Source: Rhodothermaceae bacterium (GTDB lineage: Bacteria; Bacteroidota; Rhodothermia; Rhodothermales; Bin80). Taken from it: a stretch of DNA of 64,000 nucleotides. The stretch is from positions 1 to 64,000 of the forward strand of contig VXLY01000078.1 in assembly GCA_009841335.1 (NCBI GenBank), read 5' to 3'. This document shows, piece after piece, positions 1 to 9,885 of the stretch. Every line of letters begins with the position of its first letter. Position 1 is the first letter of the stretch. The notes under the pieces are model-generated. The model searched no databases. It was not told where the DNA came from and saw only the letters and a list, made by a program, of their open reading frames with translations. Made by a program: the position numbers and the translations under genes.

Positions 1-172
1 TTAATGCGACTGGTTCAATTGACGAGCGTCGTTCAGGAGAGATGGGGGCTGGCTGCATATCCTTGGATTACACGTGACGATACTGGGGAGGTTATGTGGA
101 AGATGGATAATTCCAATGCTGTACAGGCAGGTTCGCTCGCCCATGTAGTAGGGGATGAGCCTGTCTTGGATT
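1..172 (+). pseudogene. Truncated, frameshifted partial copy of the 449-aa repeat protein gene at 1507-2856 (matches about 1682-1852)
   Basis: Direct comparison: about 170 bp near-identical (roughly a dozen differences), one extra G in the 44-48 G run causing a frameshift, homology ends abruptly near 172; 5' part lies outside the window. Confidence 0.85.
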
Positions 173-1356
173 AATACGGGTTCGCGCGTCTGTACGATCG
201 TATTATGGATTGATGTGACATCACACAATTCGGTGATTCGCTCAGATTCGATATTGCATGAAGCCACTATGCGAGGGGCTAGCGATCCAGACTCAAGTTT
301 CTGTACCGTGAGCCAGGCCGTATTGGAGTGTCCAGACTCGACCGGTATAGAAACCGCCCAATGATGTAGTTTCTCGGAGTCAACCACTTCGCGTAGCAAG
401 CCAGCAATCGTTTGCATGGCGGCCATTTAGTCTGTACTTCTCCCGTAAGCTACTGTAGTTAGCAAATGGAAGATCAGGGATAGCACTGAGGTCAGTGCAT
501 AGATGAGTCCGAAAAGCAGGAAGAGTACTGTCGCGACAGTAAGTGAGGAACTGTAGAATCGCAGAAAAGGACGGGGCAGTGAAAAGGTCGTGCTAACGAA
601 TGATGCGTCAGAATTAACCACGGTAGCTAGTATCACGCAAACAAGCAATCCCACGGTTAGGGCCCCTAGCCCGATCGCAGCTCCTTGTTCCCTATGCGAC
701 AGACGCACGATCCAAGCTAGACGAATTGAATTCATCAGAATGAAGACGATCGCGGCAAGGAAAGATAAGATGAAAAGGATATAATAAAGATCCCCAGACG
801 AAATGAAATTGGGTGCAAATTGATGATTTTCGGGAATTACGATCAGGAAGACAATCCCGACAAATAATAGCATGAGGCGCCAATTGCGCTCACTCCTTCG
901 AGTACGTCGAAAGCGAACCAAGAGACCAAGCCGATGGACTACAAAAAAACTTAGACCTGCCAAGAGCACACTCAGGAGGGCGCTCTTTACATGGACGATA
1001 GAGGCAGCCGGATTAAGATCTTCTACATCTACAAAATCTCCTGGGATCTGAAACGCTAGAAATGCCGCGAACGAGCCGCCCAGGATAGCTAGAATTGTCT
1101 GCCAGAAGGTCTGAATAGGGGTAGGACGAGAGTTCCTGACCAGGCGGGCAACGGCAACCCATAAGCACAGAAAGCACAGGATCAGTGCTGCATGATGAAC
1201 CATTCTCTGGAATAGCGTTGAGGAATCAACCAATCCCCCAAGAAAAGCATAGACAGTTGTGCCGATGAACAGCAAGGGAAACCCAATGAGCGGGAGCCAG
1301 CGCCAGAAGCGTTTGAATACTGAGAGGAGGGCTGTTTTGGAAAGAATGTTAGGCAA
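1..1356 (-). pseudogene. Decayed 7TM-GAF sensor (SpoIIE/PP2C phosphatase-type N-terminus): membrane part 427-1356, in-frame TAA at 427-429, GAF-like remnant about 172-426, C-terminus lost
   Basis: ORFs 427-1356 and 1-426 are consecutive in the same minus-strand frame, separated by one TAA; second ORF has GAF-like text (AWLTVQKLESGSLAPRIVASCNIESERITEL...IVQTREPVLIQD) then runs into antisense of the duplicated fragment. Confidence 0.55.
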
Positions 1357-1506
1357 ACTGCTTCAACGTTATACTACCAGAAGTACGCTAAATCTATTAC
1401 CCTGAATGGGCTAGTTTTGTTACATTTTGTACGGTATCTGGGGGCAACTTTGCTGCCCAGACATCCGTAGTAACGAAGGTGTCATTGCAAATAATAGTGA
1501 GAAAAA

Positions 1507-2856
1507 ATGAGTTCACGGAGTCGATTGCAAGTCATCGTACTTTTGCTGTTAGGTTTTTTCGTAGTTGTAAGACTTTTTTCCGGTCCGCCTTCTCCACGTG
1601 GAGCAATTGTATTCACAAAGCTTGACGTTCGTGAACTGAGGCAACAGAGTTTTCGAGTCTCAGAGCGCATCACAGTTGAAATTGATGCGACTGGTTCAAT
1701 TGACGAGCGTCGTTCAGGAGAGATGGGGCTGGCTGCATATCCCTGGATTACACGTGACGATACTGGGGAGGTTATTTGGAAGATGGATAATTCCAATGCT
1801 CTACAGGAAGGTTCGCTCGCTCATGTAAAAGGGGACCAGCTTGTTTTGGAAGCAGGTATATACACGCTAAATTTTGCGTCATACGGTCAGCTCCTGCAAC
1901 GCTCAAGGGCCCCATTCTGGGATGATAAACGAAAATGGCGTGTGATGATTCAAAGTTCAGAGAACGGGGATGCACTGCAACCCATATCAGGCGTATTAAG
2001 AATGGATTCGGGCGAGAAGATCTGGGAGGCTACGGCTATGGGGCGGAATGAAAAGAAAGAATACTATTTTGAGGTATTGCGTCCGGCAAAGCTCGAGATT
2101 CAGGCTATGGGACAATTGAGCAGCGGTGATGGATTCCGAACGGTTGACTATTCAATGATTGAGGATGCAGTCTCTGGACAGGTGGTTTGGTATTTATCGA
2201 GAGATAATACAGAATGGGCCGGAGGGGCACAGGAAAACCGGGTCTATGAGGGTACGGTCGGGATGCAGCCGGGGATATATCGTGCTTCTGTGGCGACGGA
2301 TAGCCGTCATAACTACGGTAGTTGGGAAGCGAATCCTCCGTACGATCCCGATGGATGGGGAATAAATCTGAGTAGTCCTACCCGCGATCGGATTACCACG
2401 TTTGATCCGTGGATGCAGGACGAGCCGGTGATCGCTTTTATGCAAGTCGGCGATGACGCACGATGGGAGACTACCTTTATGATAAGCAGGACAACGCCCG
2501 TGATGCTGCATGCCATGGGAGAGATAACAGGGCCTAACAACGGATATGATTTTGCATGGTTAGAGCAGTTGGAGGACGACGGAGGGGCACGTACCGTATG
2601 GGAGATGACATACGAAAACTCAGTGCCTGCCGGTGGAGCTCAAAAAAACCGAAAAGCTGTTAAAGTTCTGATCCTGGAACCGGGGACTTATGTACTGCAC
2701 TACGAATCAGACGGGTCCCACTCTTTTGAGCATTGGAATGCGCGTGCGCCAGATAATCAGGAACGATGGGGGGTAGCCTTGTTCGATATCCGGGAGGGTG
2801 GTTCGGAGATTGCGATCATTGATTCATCGTCAAAATCTCCCGCGCCAGTGCAGTAG
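1507..2856 (+). CDS. Membrane-anchored/secreted protein of unknown function with three related repeat units
   Basis: 449-aa ORF, N-terminal hydrophobic segment (LQVIVLLLLGFFVVVRLF); internal repeats with VVW/VIW/TVW...N...A...GIY/GTY...Y motifs. Confidence 0.8.
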   Translation: MSSRSRLQVIVLLLLGFFVVVRLFSGPPSPRGAIVFTKLDVRELRQQSFRVSERITVEIDATGSIDERRSGEMGLAAYPWITRDDTGEVIWKMDNSNALQEGSLAHVKGDQLVLEAGIYTLNFASYGQLLQRSRAPFWDDKRKWRVMIQSSENGDALQPISGVLRMDSGEKIWEATAMGRNEKKEYYFEVLRPAKLEIQAMGQLSSGDGFRTVDYSMIEDAVSGQVVWYLSRDNTEWAGGAQENRVYEGTVGMQPGIYRASVATDSRHNYGSWEANPPYDPDGWGINLSSPTRDRITTFDPWMQDEPVIAFMQVGDDARWETTFMISRTTPVMLHAMGEITGPNNGYDFAWLEQLEDDGGARTVWEMTYENSVPAGGAQKNRKAVKVLILEPGTYVLHYESDGSHSFEHWNARAPDNQERWGVALFDIREGGSEIAIIDSSSKSPAPVQ

Positions 2857-3123
2857 CCTGTTGCTCTCTTGTCAGGTGAACATCCGTGCGATCCGATGAT
2901 AATCCGGGGAAATTAGATTCACAATTGTACCGATTAGATGGCACGTAATGCAATCAATTTCATATGTCCTTGGAGTCGTTAGTTTGAACATTTCTCACCT
3001 TGTAGTTGTCCCGATCCTGGATTTCAATGGCAGATTTGGCCATGAGATCTATACCTGAGGCAAGACGTTACACGACTACCTGAAGAACTGTCCGATTCAA
3101 CCATTTTGATTTGAGGCCTAGGC

Positions 3124-4098
3124 GTGCGGTTGGCATCTATTGACATCGGAACAAATTCGGCAAAACTTTTAATCTCGAAATCGGCTCCGGGGAATACGCT
3201 CACGCCGCTGGAGGAGCAACAGCGCACAATCAGACTGGGGGAGGGAGTAGATGCAAATGGTGTTCTGTCAGAAGCTGCAGTAGAACGACTTATCGCGGCG
3301 TTGCAGGAGTTTCAGGTTATCGCGGGTGCGTGGGAAGTAGAGCAATATATTGTGGTCGGTACCAGCGCTTCCAGGGATGCTGGTAAAACCCTGAGTCATA
3401 CCGTTCGGGAGCGCACCGGACTGCACTACGAGATACTTTCTGGCGAAGAAGAGGCTGATTTGAGCTTTACAGGTGCTATCGCTGGATTGCTGCGTGCAAA
3501 CGGCAACCTCGTCACCTGTGACATAGGCGGAGGTTCAACAGAAATTGTCAGGGGTACTTACAAGGGGGTAGTCCATGAGCGCTTAAGTCTGAATATTGGT
3601 TCCGTACGTATCACCGAACGGTTTTTTTCCTGTCAACCTCCCAAGCCGACGGAATTGGAAGCGGCCAAGAGATTTATCCGAAAGTTGTTTGCCAATTCAA
3701 TTGCTCCACATAAAGACAACTATAGTCTGGTGGGCACCTCGGATACACATCGACTTCTGCTGGATTTACATCATGCGCTGGTTAGCCGTGAGATTCAAAC
3801 AACGATGGGCTCGCTAAGCGCACAGTGGGAACGTTTAAGGAAAACCGGGGAAGATGAACGAAAGCTGACGCTTACCCAAGTGAAGAGTTGGGTGGAAAAT
3901 TTGGTTCAGATGGAGGAGTCTGATGTACTTGCTTTGAATCCTGAAAAACTCAGGGGGCGTTCGGATGTATTTCCAGCAGCCTGCATGATTTGCTTTGAGC
4001 TAATGCATAGACTCGCCCAGAGGTCAATCACCGTTAGCAAGTGGGGACTACGCCATGGTATTGGGTTGAAAATTATGAGGGATGGTACCCTGAGGTAA
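3124..4098 (+). CDS. ppx: Ppx/GppA family exopolyphosphatase/phosphatase
   Basis: 324 aa, GTG start; MRLASIDIGTNSAKLLI, GTSASRDA, CDIGGGSTEIV motifs. Confidence 0.88.
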   Translation: MRLASIDIGTNSAKLLISKSAPGNTLTPLEEQQRTIRLGEGVDANGVLSEAAVERLIAALQEFQVIAGAWEVEQYIVVGTSASRDAGKTLSHTVRERTGLHYEILSGEEEADLSFTGAIAGLLRANGNLVTCDIGGGSTEIVRGTYKGVVHERLSLNIGSVRITERFFSCQPPKPTELEAAKRFIRKLFANSIAPHKDNYSLVGTSDTHRLLLDLHHALVSREIQTTMGSLSAQWERLRKTGEDERKLTLTQVKSWVENLVQMEESDVLALNPEKLRGRSDVFPAACMICFELMHRLAQRSITVSKWGLRHGIGLKIMRDGTLR

Positions 4099-4380
4099 TG
4101 AACAGTCGGCGGAGCTGTAATCGGTCTAATGCGGATAGATCTGCACAATACAGTGACTTGATCGTTGCATTGCGATCAGGCTATGCAGACGGTGTGAGGT
4201 ATTGTGCGGATGTCCAAGTTCATGGTCGACAATTGGGGACTTACCTGTATGGTTTCTCCGGTTATGAATACGATGCAGTTGTTGCTTACAATAGGCCGGG
4301 TACTAGTAGGTTGTGACGGAATGCGACTCGAAGTGCGGGCAGGTTCATCATTCACTCAGTGGATAGTGATTTGACGGCCA

Positions 4381-5472
4381 ATGAAAAGTATGGGTAATCA
4401 AGTTATCAAGCGCAAGGCAGTTTATCAGGCACTCAGCAAAGTACGTGACCCGGATCGAGATCACGATATCATTCGGCTTGGTTTAGTTCGGGATCTAACT
4501 GTGGATGGTCGCACAGTTGCGTTTAAATTGAACATTACCCAGCCTGGAACAGCATTTTCCCGTAAGGTTGCGGGGCAATGCAAAGAGGTTATTCAGAATA
4601 CGTTTGGAAAGGATGTCGAGGTAAAGATTGATTTAATCCATTCAAAAGGAAGAGGGCATAAGATCAGGCTTGGAGCACGGCATATGATTGCGATTGCTTC
4701 GGGGAAGGGGGGTGTCGGCAAGAGTACTGTGGCTGTGAATTTGGCGGTGGCACTTGCAGCAGAAGGATATCGGACAGGACTCGTGGATACGGATATCTAT
4801 GGTCCGAGTATTCCGGTAATGTTCGGCTTGGAAGGCAGTAAGCCGCGTGTCAATTCTCAGCGAAAAATTATTCCGTTGGTCAAACATGGCGTTCATGTGT
4901 TGTCCATGGGGCTGCTGGTTGATGATTCTCAGGCCGTAATCTGGCGTGGGCCGATGGTTTCCGGGGCCGTGCGGCAATTCCTAAATGACACTGAGTGGGG
5001 CGAGCTTGACTTTCTGCTTCTGGATTTGCCGCCCGGAACGGGAGATATCCAACTGACGATTGTTCAGACCGTCAAGTTGGCTGGTGCTGTTATCGTCTCA
5101 ACACCGCAGAAGGTCGCACTTGCTGATGCAAGAAAGGGATTGGTTATGTTTGAGAAAGTAAATGTGCCCGTATTAGGTATCGTGGAGAATATGGCCTGGT
5201 TCAGCCCACCGGATTTACCCGACCGGAAATACTTCCTCTTTGGAGAGGGAGGGGCAGAAAACCTTGCCTCCGAAACCGGCGTACCTTTGTTAGGTAGGAT
5301 TCCTTTGGAGGAATCCCTGCGTGTTACGGGCGATGAGGGCACACCTATTGTTCTGGCGGCCCCGGAAACTGCATCTGCTCGGGCTTTTCGCCAGGCTGCG
5401 GCCGGAGTTGCAGAGACTTTGTCGGTATCTAGCGTGGTGCCTGAAGTTCCTCCGCTAATTGAATATCAGTAG
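4381..5472 (+). CDS. apbC: Mrp/NBP35-family Fe-S cluster carrier ATPase with N-terminal MIP18/DUF59 domain
   Basis: GKGGVGKST Walker A, DTDIYGPSIPVM, LLLDLPPGTGDIQLT. Confidence 0.93.
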   Translation: MKSMGNQVIKRKAVYQALSKVRDPDRDHDIIRLGLVRDLTVDGRTVAFKLNITQPGTAFSRKVAGQCKEVIQNTFGKDVEVKIDLIHSKGRGHKIRLGARHMIAIASGKGGVGKSTVAVNLAVALAAEGYRTGLVDTDIYGPSIPVMFGLEGSKPRVNSQRKIIPLVKHGVHVLSMGLLVDDSQAVIWRGPMVSGAVRQFLNDTEWGELDFLLLDLPPGTGDIQLTIVQTVKLAGAVIVSTPQKVALADARKGLVMFEKVNVPVLGIVENMAWFSPPDLPDRKYFLFGEGGAENLASETGVPLLGRIPLEESLRVTGDEGTPIVLAAPETASARAFRQAAAGVAETLSVSSVVPEVPPLIEYQ

Positions 5473-5486
5473 ATTGAACTCTTTTA

Positions 5487-5741
5487 ATGTCTGCATACCA
5501 CCCAAACACTGATGCCGAGCTCCGTAAACGGATTGAGGATGGACTTGACTCCATTCGACCATATCTGATAGCTGATGGCGGAGAGGTTCGTTTGCGTAGA
5601 ATTACAGACGATATGGTTGTCGAGCTTGAGCTGCTTGGTGCATGTGGCTGCTGTCCTATGAGCAGTATGACGTTACGTGCGGGAATCGAGCAGGCACTCC
5701 AACATGCTGTGCCCCAGATTCTGAGGGTTGAGTCTGTATAG
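5487..5741 (+). CDS. NifU C-terminal domain Fe-S scaffold-like protein
   Basis: 84 aa, IRPYLIADGGEVRL...LLGACGCCPMSSMTL. Confidence 0.9.
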   Translation: MSAYHPNTDAELRKRIEDGLDSIRPYLIADGGEVRLRRITDDMVVELELLGACGCCPMSSMTLRAGIEQALQHAVPQILRVESV

Positions 5742-5849
5742 GGTGCAATAAAATGGTACAACCTTCTGAGTGCCGGAAACTTGACCCATAAGTTCATAAA
5801 TTGGCCGCTAGGAGCCCTTTGCTTTCATCAGAGACGTATATATAGAAAA

Positions 5850-6623
5850 ATGAATTACAAGCGTTTTTTCGCAGGTATCGCAGTTGCTGCTATCCTCTCT
5901 GGGTTCAGTTACTTACCGGCCTCTGCACAAATGGAATTTCAATTCCAGTATGGCAGTCTGAAGAACCCGTTCTCGGGCCAGTCTCACGCAACTCGGATAC
6001 TGACATTTCAGCACGCAGGTGGCTGGAAGCTTGGAAGCAGTTTTTTCTTCATTGATTTTCTGGATGATGTAGAGCAAGATGGATTCAATGACAAGGAGTT
6101 TTACGGTGAGTGGTATCCTACACTTAGTTTGAGCAGGCTCTTTGGCACGACCATGAAGGCGGGGTCAGTCCAGGATGTTTCTGTTGTTGTTGGTTTGAAT
6201 TTTGATGGGGATGCGAATGTGCTCAAGACCCTTCCAGGTTTGCGGCTTTCCTGGCAGATCCCGGGGTTTATTTTTGTGAACACGGATTTTACCGCCATGA
6301 TTGACCATAGCAACGAGCCACTTCGCACGACAAGCGGCTTCATGTTTGATGTCAGTTGGCTCAAGGTCATTAACATTGGGGGGCAGTCCTTCTCCTTCAT
6401 GGGGCATGCTGAGTACATCGGTGCGGTGGATCAGACGGATTTTGGTACGAAGAGTGAGGCGTGGATATTGGCGCAGCCACAATTCGTTTGGGATGTGGGG
6501 AATGCTTTTGGGTCACCGAACTGGATTCACATTGGTGTGGAACTCCAGTATTGGAAAAACAAGTTGGGTGTTAAGGACCAGAATGAATTTCGGCCTGAGT
6601 TGTTGATTGTTTGGCGACTGTAG
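5850..6623 (+). CDS. Outer-membrane protein, DUF5020 / Tsx-like channel family
   Basis: Signal peptide after internal ATG at 5850 (MNYKRFFAGIAVAAILSGFSYLPASAQ), beta-barrel-like sequence; preferred start is 5850 rather than ORF start 5781. Confidence 0.7.
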   Translation: MNYKRFFAGIAVAAILSGFSYLPASAQMEFQFQYGSLKNPFSGQSHATRILTFQHAGGWKLGSSFFFIDFLDDVEQDGFNDKEFYGEWYPTLSLSRLFGTTMKAGSVQDVSVVVGLNFDGDANVLKTLPGLRLSWQIPGFIFVNTDFTAMIDHSNEPLRTTSGFMFDVSWLKVINIGGQSFSFMGHAEYIGAVDQTDFGTKSEAWILAQPQFVWDVGNAFGSPNWIHIGVELQYWKNKLGVKDQNEFRPELLIVWRL

Positions 6624-7169
6624 TTTGCTGATTTTCGACAGCAGGCGATGTTGGACGTAGACTGACTGTGCCTGTCCAATTTGTGTATTCGTCCGAGAAT
6701 TCAACGTTGACCTGCCCGCATTTGTGTCTGAAACCGAACGGGTCAGGATAATTGACAGAAATCCGTGGGAAGAATGCAGTGACGAAATTGTGAGTTGTCT
6801 GTAGGTTTTGTGCGGGGGCCGGGGGTGTAGTTGTGTAGGGATAGAGGCGTTCGTTCGTTTGAATCAGTTATGTTGCCCCATATCATATAATAGGGCACAA
6901 TCGGGCTGCAACATCGGGTAAGGTGGGTGTGATTAAGTACGGGGAGATTGGAGTCAGCAACGTACGGGACGCGTGAAGCGATACATTGGGTCCTTACGCG
7001 GCTAAATGTGCGCGAGTAGCTTTTATAATCGTTTGGTGGTCCAAATACCTTGTGCCGGACGGTGGCATATCTTTGGCTGGCCAGTTATTATTGGTTTGTT
7101 TCGCGGCACAGCTTTGGTTTTTTTGTATTATTTTGACGTGGCCTATAGTTACTTAATCAAAACAATCTA

Positions 7170-8453
7170 GTGGTAATGGTACCAGAAACACAGTTTGTTC
7201 TTAATTCCTTCGCATTCCTTATCTGGGGTGCTCTCGTAATGTGGATGGCTGCGGGCTTTACGATGTTGGAATCTGGATCTGTTCGCACGAAGAATGCCTC
7301 CGTAATTTGCTTGAAAAACATTGGGCTCTATTCAATTGCGGGGTTGGCCTACTACGTCATCGGGTACAACTTGATGTACACGGATGTGTCGGGCTTTATT
7401 GGCAGTTTTACGCTCTTCTTCAATGCTTCCCCGGAAGAGGTTGCTTTGGTTGGTGGAGATACAGGGGTGACACAGTCTGTCCTGGACACTGGATTTTCGC
7501 AGATGTCGGGATGGTTCTTTCAGATGGTGTTTGTAGCGACTGCGGCCTCAATCGTGTCCGGTGCACTTGCTGAGAGGATTCGACTGTGGGCTTTCTTCAC
7601 ATTCGTGCTTGCCTTGACGGCTTTCGTTTATCCCATCGTTGGCGCGTGGACTTGGGGGGAAGGCTGGTTATTTGAGTTGGGCTTTTCTGATTTTGCCGGT
7701 TCTACTATAGTGCATGGTACAGGAGGATGGGCTGCACTTGCAGGAGCAATCATACTAGGTCCTCGGTTGGGCAAGTTCAAGAAAGACGGTACCGTGAAAA
7801 ATACTCCCCCCTCAAGTGTGCCGATTACTACCTTAGGCGTGTTCATTCTCTGGCTTGGCTGGTTTGGGTTCAACGGTGGGTCTCAACTGGCTTTAGGGGG
7901 AGCTGTGGATGCTATAAGTGTTGCCGGTATCCTAGTCAATACGAACTTGGCAGGAGCAGCTGGTGCCTTGGCAGCAATTACCGTTTCGCGTATGATACTC
8001 GGGCGGTTTGATTTGTTTGCCGTACTCAATGGTGCACTGGCCGGATTGGTAGCCGTTACAGCAGCTCCCACGATGAACCATCATGGGATAGCGATCCTGA
8101 TTGGCTTTGTAGGAGGCGTAGTCTGTGTACTGGCGATAAAACTGCTTGATGTTCTCAAGATAGATGATGTTGTTGGTGCAGTCCCCGTCCATCTTTTTGC
8201 TGGAATATGGGGAACGATTGCTGTTGCTTTTACCGTAGACGGTACAAGTTTTGGGGTTCAGCTTTTAGGCGTTCTTGCAATAGGAGCTTTCGTGTTTGGT
8301 ATTTCGCTTGGGTTATGGAAGCTGATTGACATTTTGATAGGAACACGCGTTTCAGAATCTGTTGAGCGCCTTGGACAGGATGTTGCGGAACTAGGAGTTG
8401 AGGCCTACCCGGAATTTGTGTTGATGCCTGAAGATTATGACGATGAGGATTAG
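7170..8453 (+). CDS. amt: Ammonium transporter (Amt family)
   Basis: 427 aa, GSTIVHGTGGWAALAGAIILGPRLGKF, LGWFGFNGGSQLA, multiple TM segments. Confidence 0.95.
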   Translation: MVMVPETQFVLNSFAFLIWGALVMWMAAGFTMLESGSVRTKNASVICLKNIGLYSIAGLAYYVIGYNLMYTDVSGFIGSFTLFFNASPEEVALVGGDTGVTQSVLDTGFSQMSGWFFQMVFVATAASIVSGALAERIRLWAFFTFVLALTAFVYPIVGAWTWGEGWLFELGFSDFAGSTIVHGTGGWAALAGAIILGPRLGKFKKDGTVKNTPPSSVPITTLGVFILWLGWFGFNGGSQLALGGAVDAISVAGILVNTNLAGAAGALAAITVSRMILGRFDLFAVLNGALAGLVAVTAAPTMNHHGIAILIGFVGGVVCVLAIKLLDVLKIDDVVGAVPVHLFAGIWGTIAVAFTVDGTSFGVQLLGVLAIGAFVFGISLGLWKLIDILIGTRVSESVERLGQDVAELGVEAYPEFVLMPEDYDDED

Positions 8454-8510
8454 TCTCTTGTTTGCAAGAGAGGCTCTCTCGTTCTGATTGGTTTCCAGAA
8501 TGGATCGTGT

Positions 8511-8544
8511 GGGCGGCCGGCTGATTCAAGCGGCCGCCCATTTT
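8511..8544 (+). terminator. Intrinsic terminator-like hairpin after amt
   Basis: GGGCGGCCG (8511-8519) / CGGCCGCCC (8531-8539) perfect 9-bp stem followed by ATTTT; a second small hairpin CTCTTG-TTTG-CAAGAG lies at 8455-8470. Confidence 0.7.
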
Positions 8545-9034
8545 ACGTTATCCCAAGACAAGGTCTTCAGAGATAACAATTGTTACTGTGCAGGCGCGGG
8601 GCGGTCTGCACTTTACGCTATAGTTGAACCTCGAGCTGCTCAGCCATCAACTTGGAGCTACACGCGGGCAGCGTGGCAACGGGGTTCAGAAAGTGACCGT
8701 TTGAATCAACGAGTAGGTCTGGATTGATGAATGCTTACAAAACAGATCCGGCGCCTATCACAACCAACTTAACTTCATCCAGGGCTGACACCTTGCCCAC
8801 ATAATGCGTTTAGAGCATTGAAGCGGCAGGGCAGAGTTGTATGCTACCTTCACGAAATCTCTTGCTACAATTCCAACTGCCCTTGAACATGGATAAATAG
8901 GGTTTACCAGGAGTCAGGATCAGAGCAAAGGATACGTATTTCGACACAGGCTTGCGTGTCTGAGGATCAATGCCGTAGCCAATTAGGTGCCGCGCACGAT
9001 GCTTCAAAACCACAGGGCACCGCTTACGATAGAA

Positions 9035-9379
9035 TCAGATAGTATCAACGGCTGCGATGCGGTCTTTGACTACCGGTATAATGGTGTCGAAACCACTGAT
9101 GCTGAAAATCTCTCGGATACTGTCACGCATTCCGCAGAGGATGAGATTCCCCTGAATGGCACGCACACCCTTTGCTCCGATCAGCAGAACACGCATTCCC
9201 GAACTGCTTATGAAGGATAACTTGCTAAAGTCTACAATAATGTTGGTTTCACCATCGTCAATCCAGTCTTTGAGTACACGCTCGAAAACCGGTGCGTTGG
9301 AGCTATCAACACGCCCGACCGGGACCAATGTGAGTATATCTGATTCGCGCTCTTCAAGTACTTCAAGTTTGCTAGCCAT
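9035..9379 (-). CDS. STAS-domain anti-sigma factor antagonist
   Basis: 114 aa, VDFSKLSFISSSGMRVLLIGAK. Confidence 0.9.
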   Translation of the reverse strand: MASKLEVLEERESDILTLVPVGRVDSSNAPVFERVLKDWIDDGETNIIVDFSKLSFISSSGMRVLLIGAKGVRAIQGNLILCGMRDSIREIFSISGFDTIIPVVKDRIAAVDTI

Positions 9380-9462
9380 TTTGCTGCTTCCCAGAATGGT
9401 TTTGATTAGGGTTATACTGATAGGTTAATGAGGATGTCCAATATAGTGAACCTAGTGTAACA

Positions 9463-9885
9463 TTAGGACAAGTTATACTCCAAAGTCAACCGATTGAAGC
9501 CATCGACAAACTCATAGGAGAATGCATCGGCTTGACTCTTTACGAGATGTAGTCCAAGACCACCAATTGGACGAGAATCCAGCTCGCTTGTCGTATCCGG
9601 GTTCGTGTTTTTTGTCGGATCAAACTTGCCACCATTGGACTGAACGACCACGATCACACGGCCGTCGTGTATGCTGAGACTGACGTCAATTTGGGGATCA
9701 ACACCGTGCTCAAACTTACCATGAACAAGTGTGTTTGTCACGAGCTCCTCCAGAGCAAGGTTGATTATAAAATTAGTTCTCGGAGGGAGGTCATGTGCTT
9801 CTCCAAATGTCTCCACCATAGCCGAGAGATTGCGCAGCTCTGACACTCGAGCAGCTACCGTAACATTGAAATCACGGGTAATCAT
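9463..9885 (-). CDS. RsbW/SpoIIAB-like ATP-binding anti-sigma factor (HATPase)
   Basis: 140 aa, NLALEELVTNTLVHGK N-box and RPIGGLGLHLVKSQAD G-box. Confidence 0.88.
   Translation of the reverse strand: MITRDFNVTVAARVSELRNLSAMVETFGEAHDLPPRTNFIINLALEELVTNTLVHGKFEHGVDPQIDVSLSIHDGRVIVVVQSNGGKFDPTKNTNPDTTSELDSRPIGGLGLHLVKSQADAFSYEFVDGFNRLTLEYNLS

Noticed and set aside
6624-7169. Riboswitch or P-II (glnK) gene upstream of amt
   Set aside because: No convincing conserved RNA structure or PII ORF seen in the 546-bp gap.
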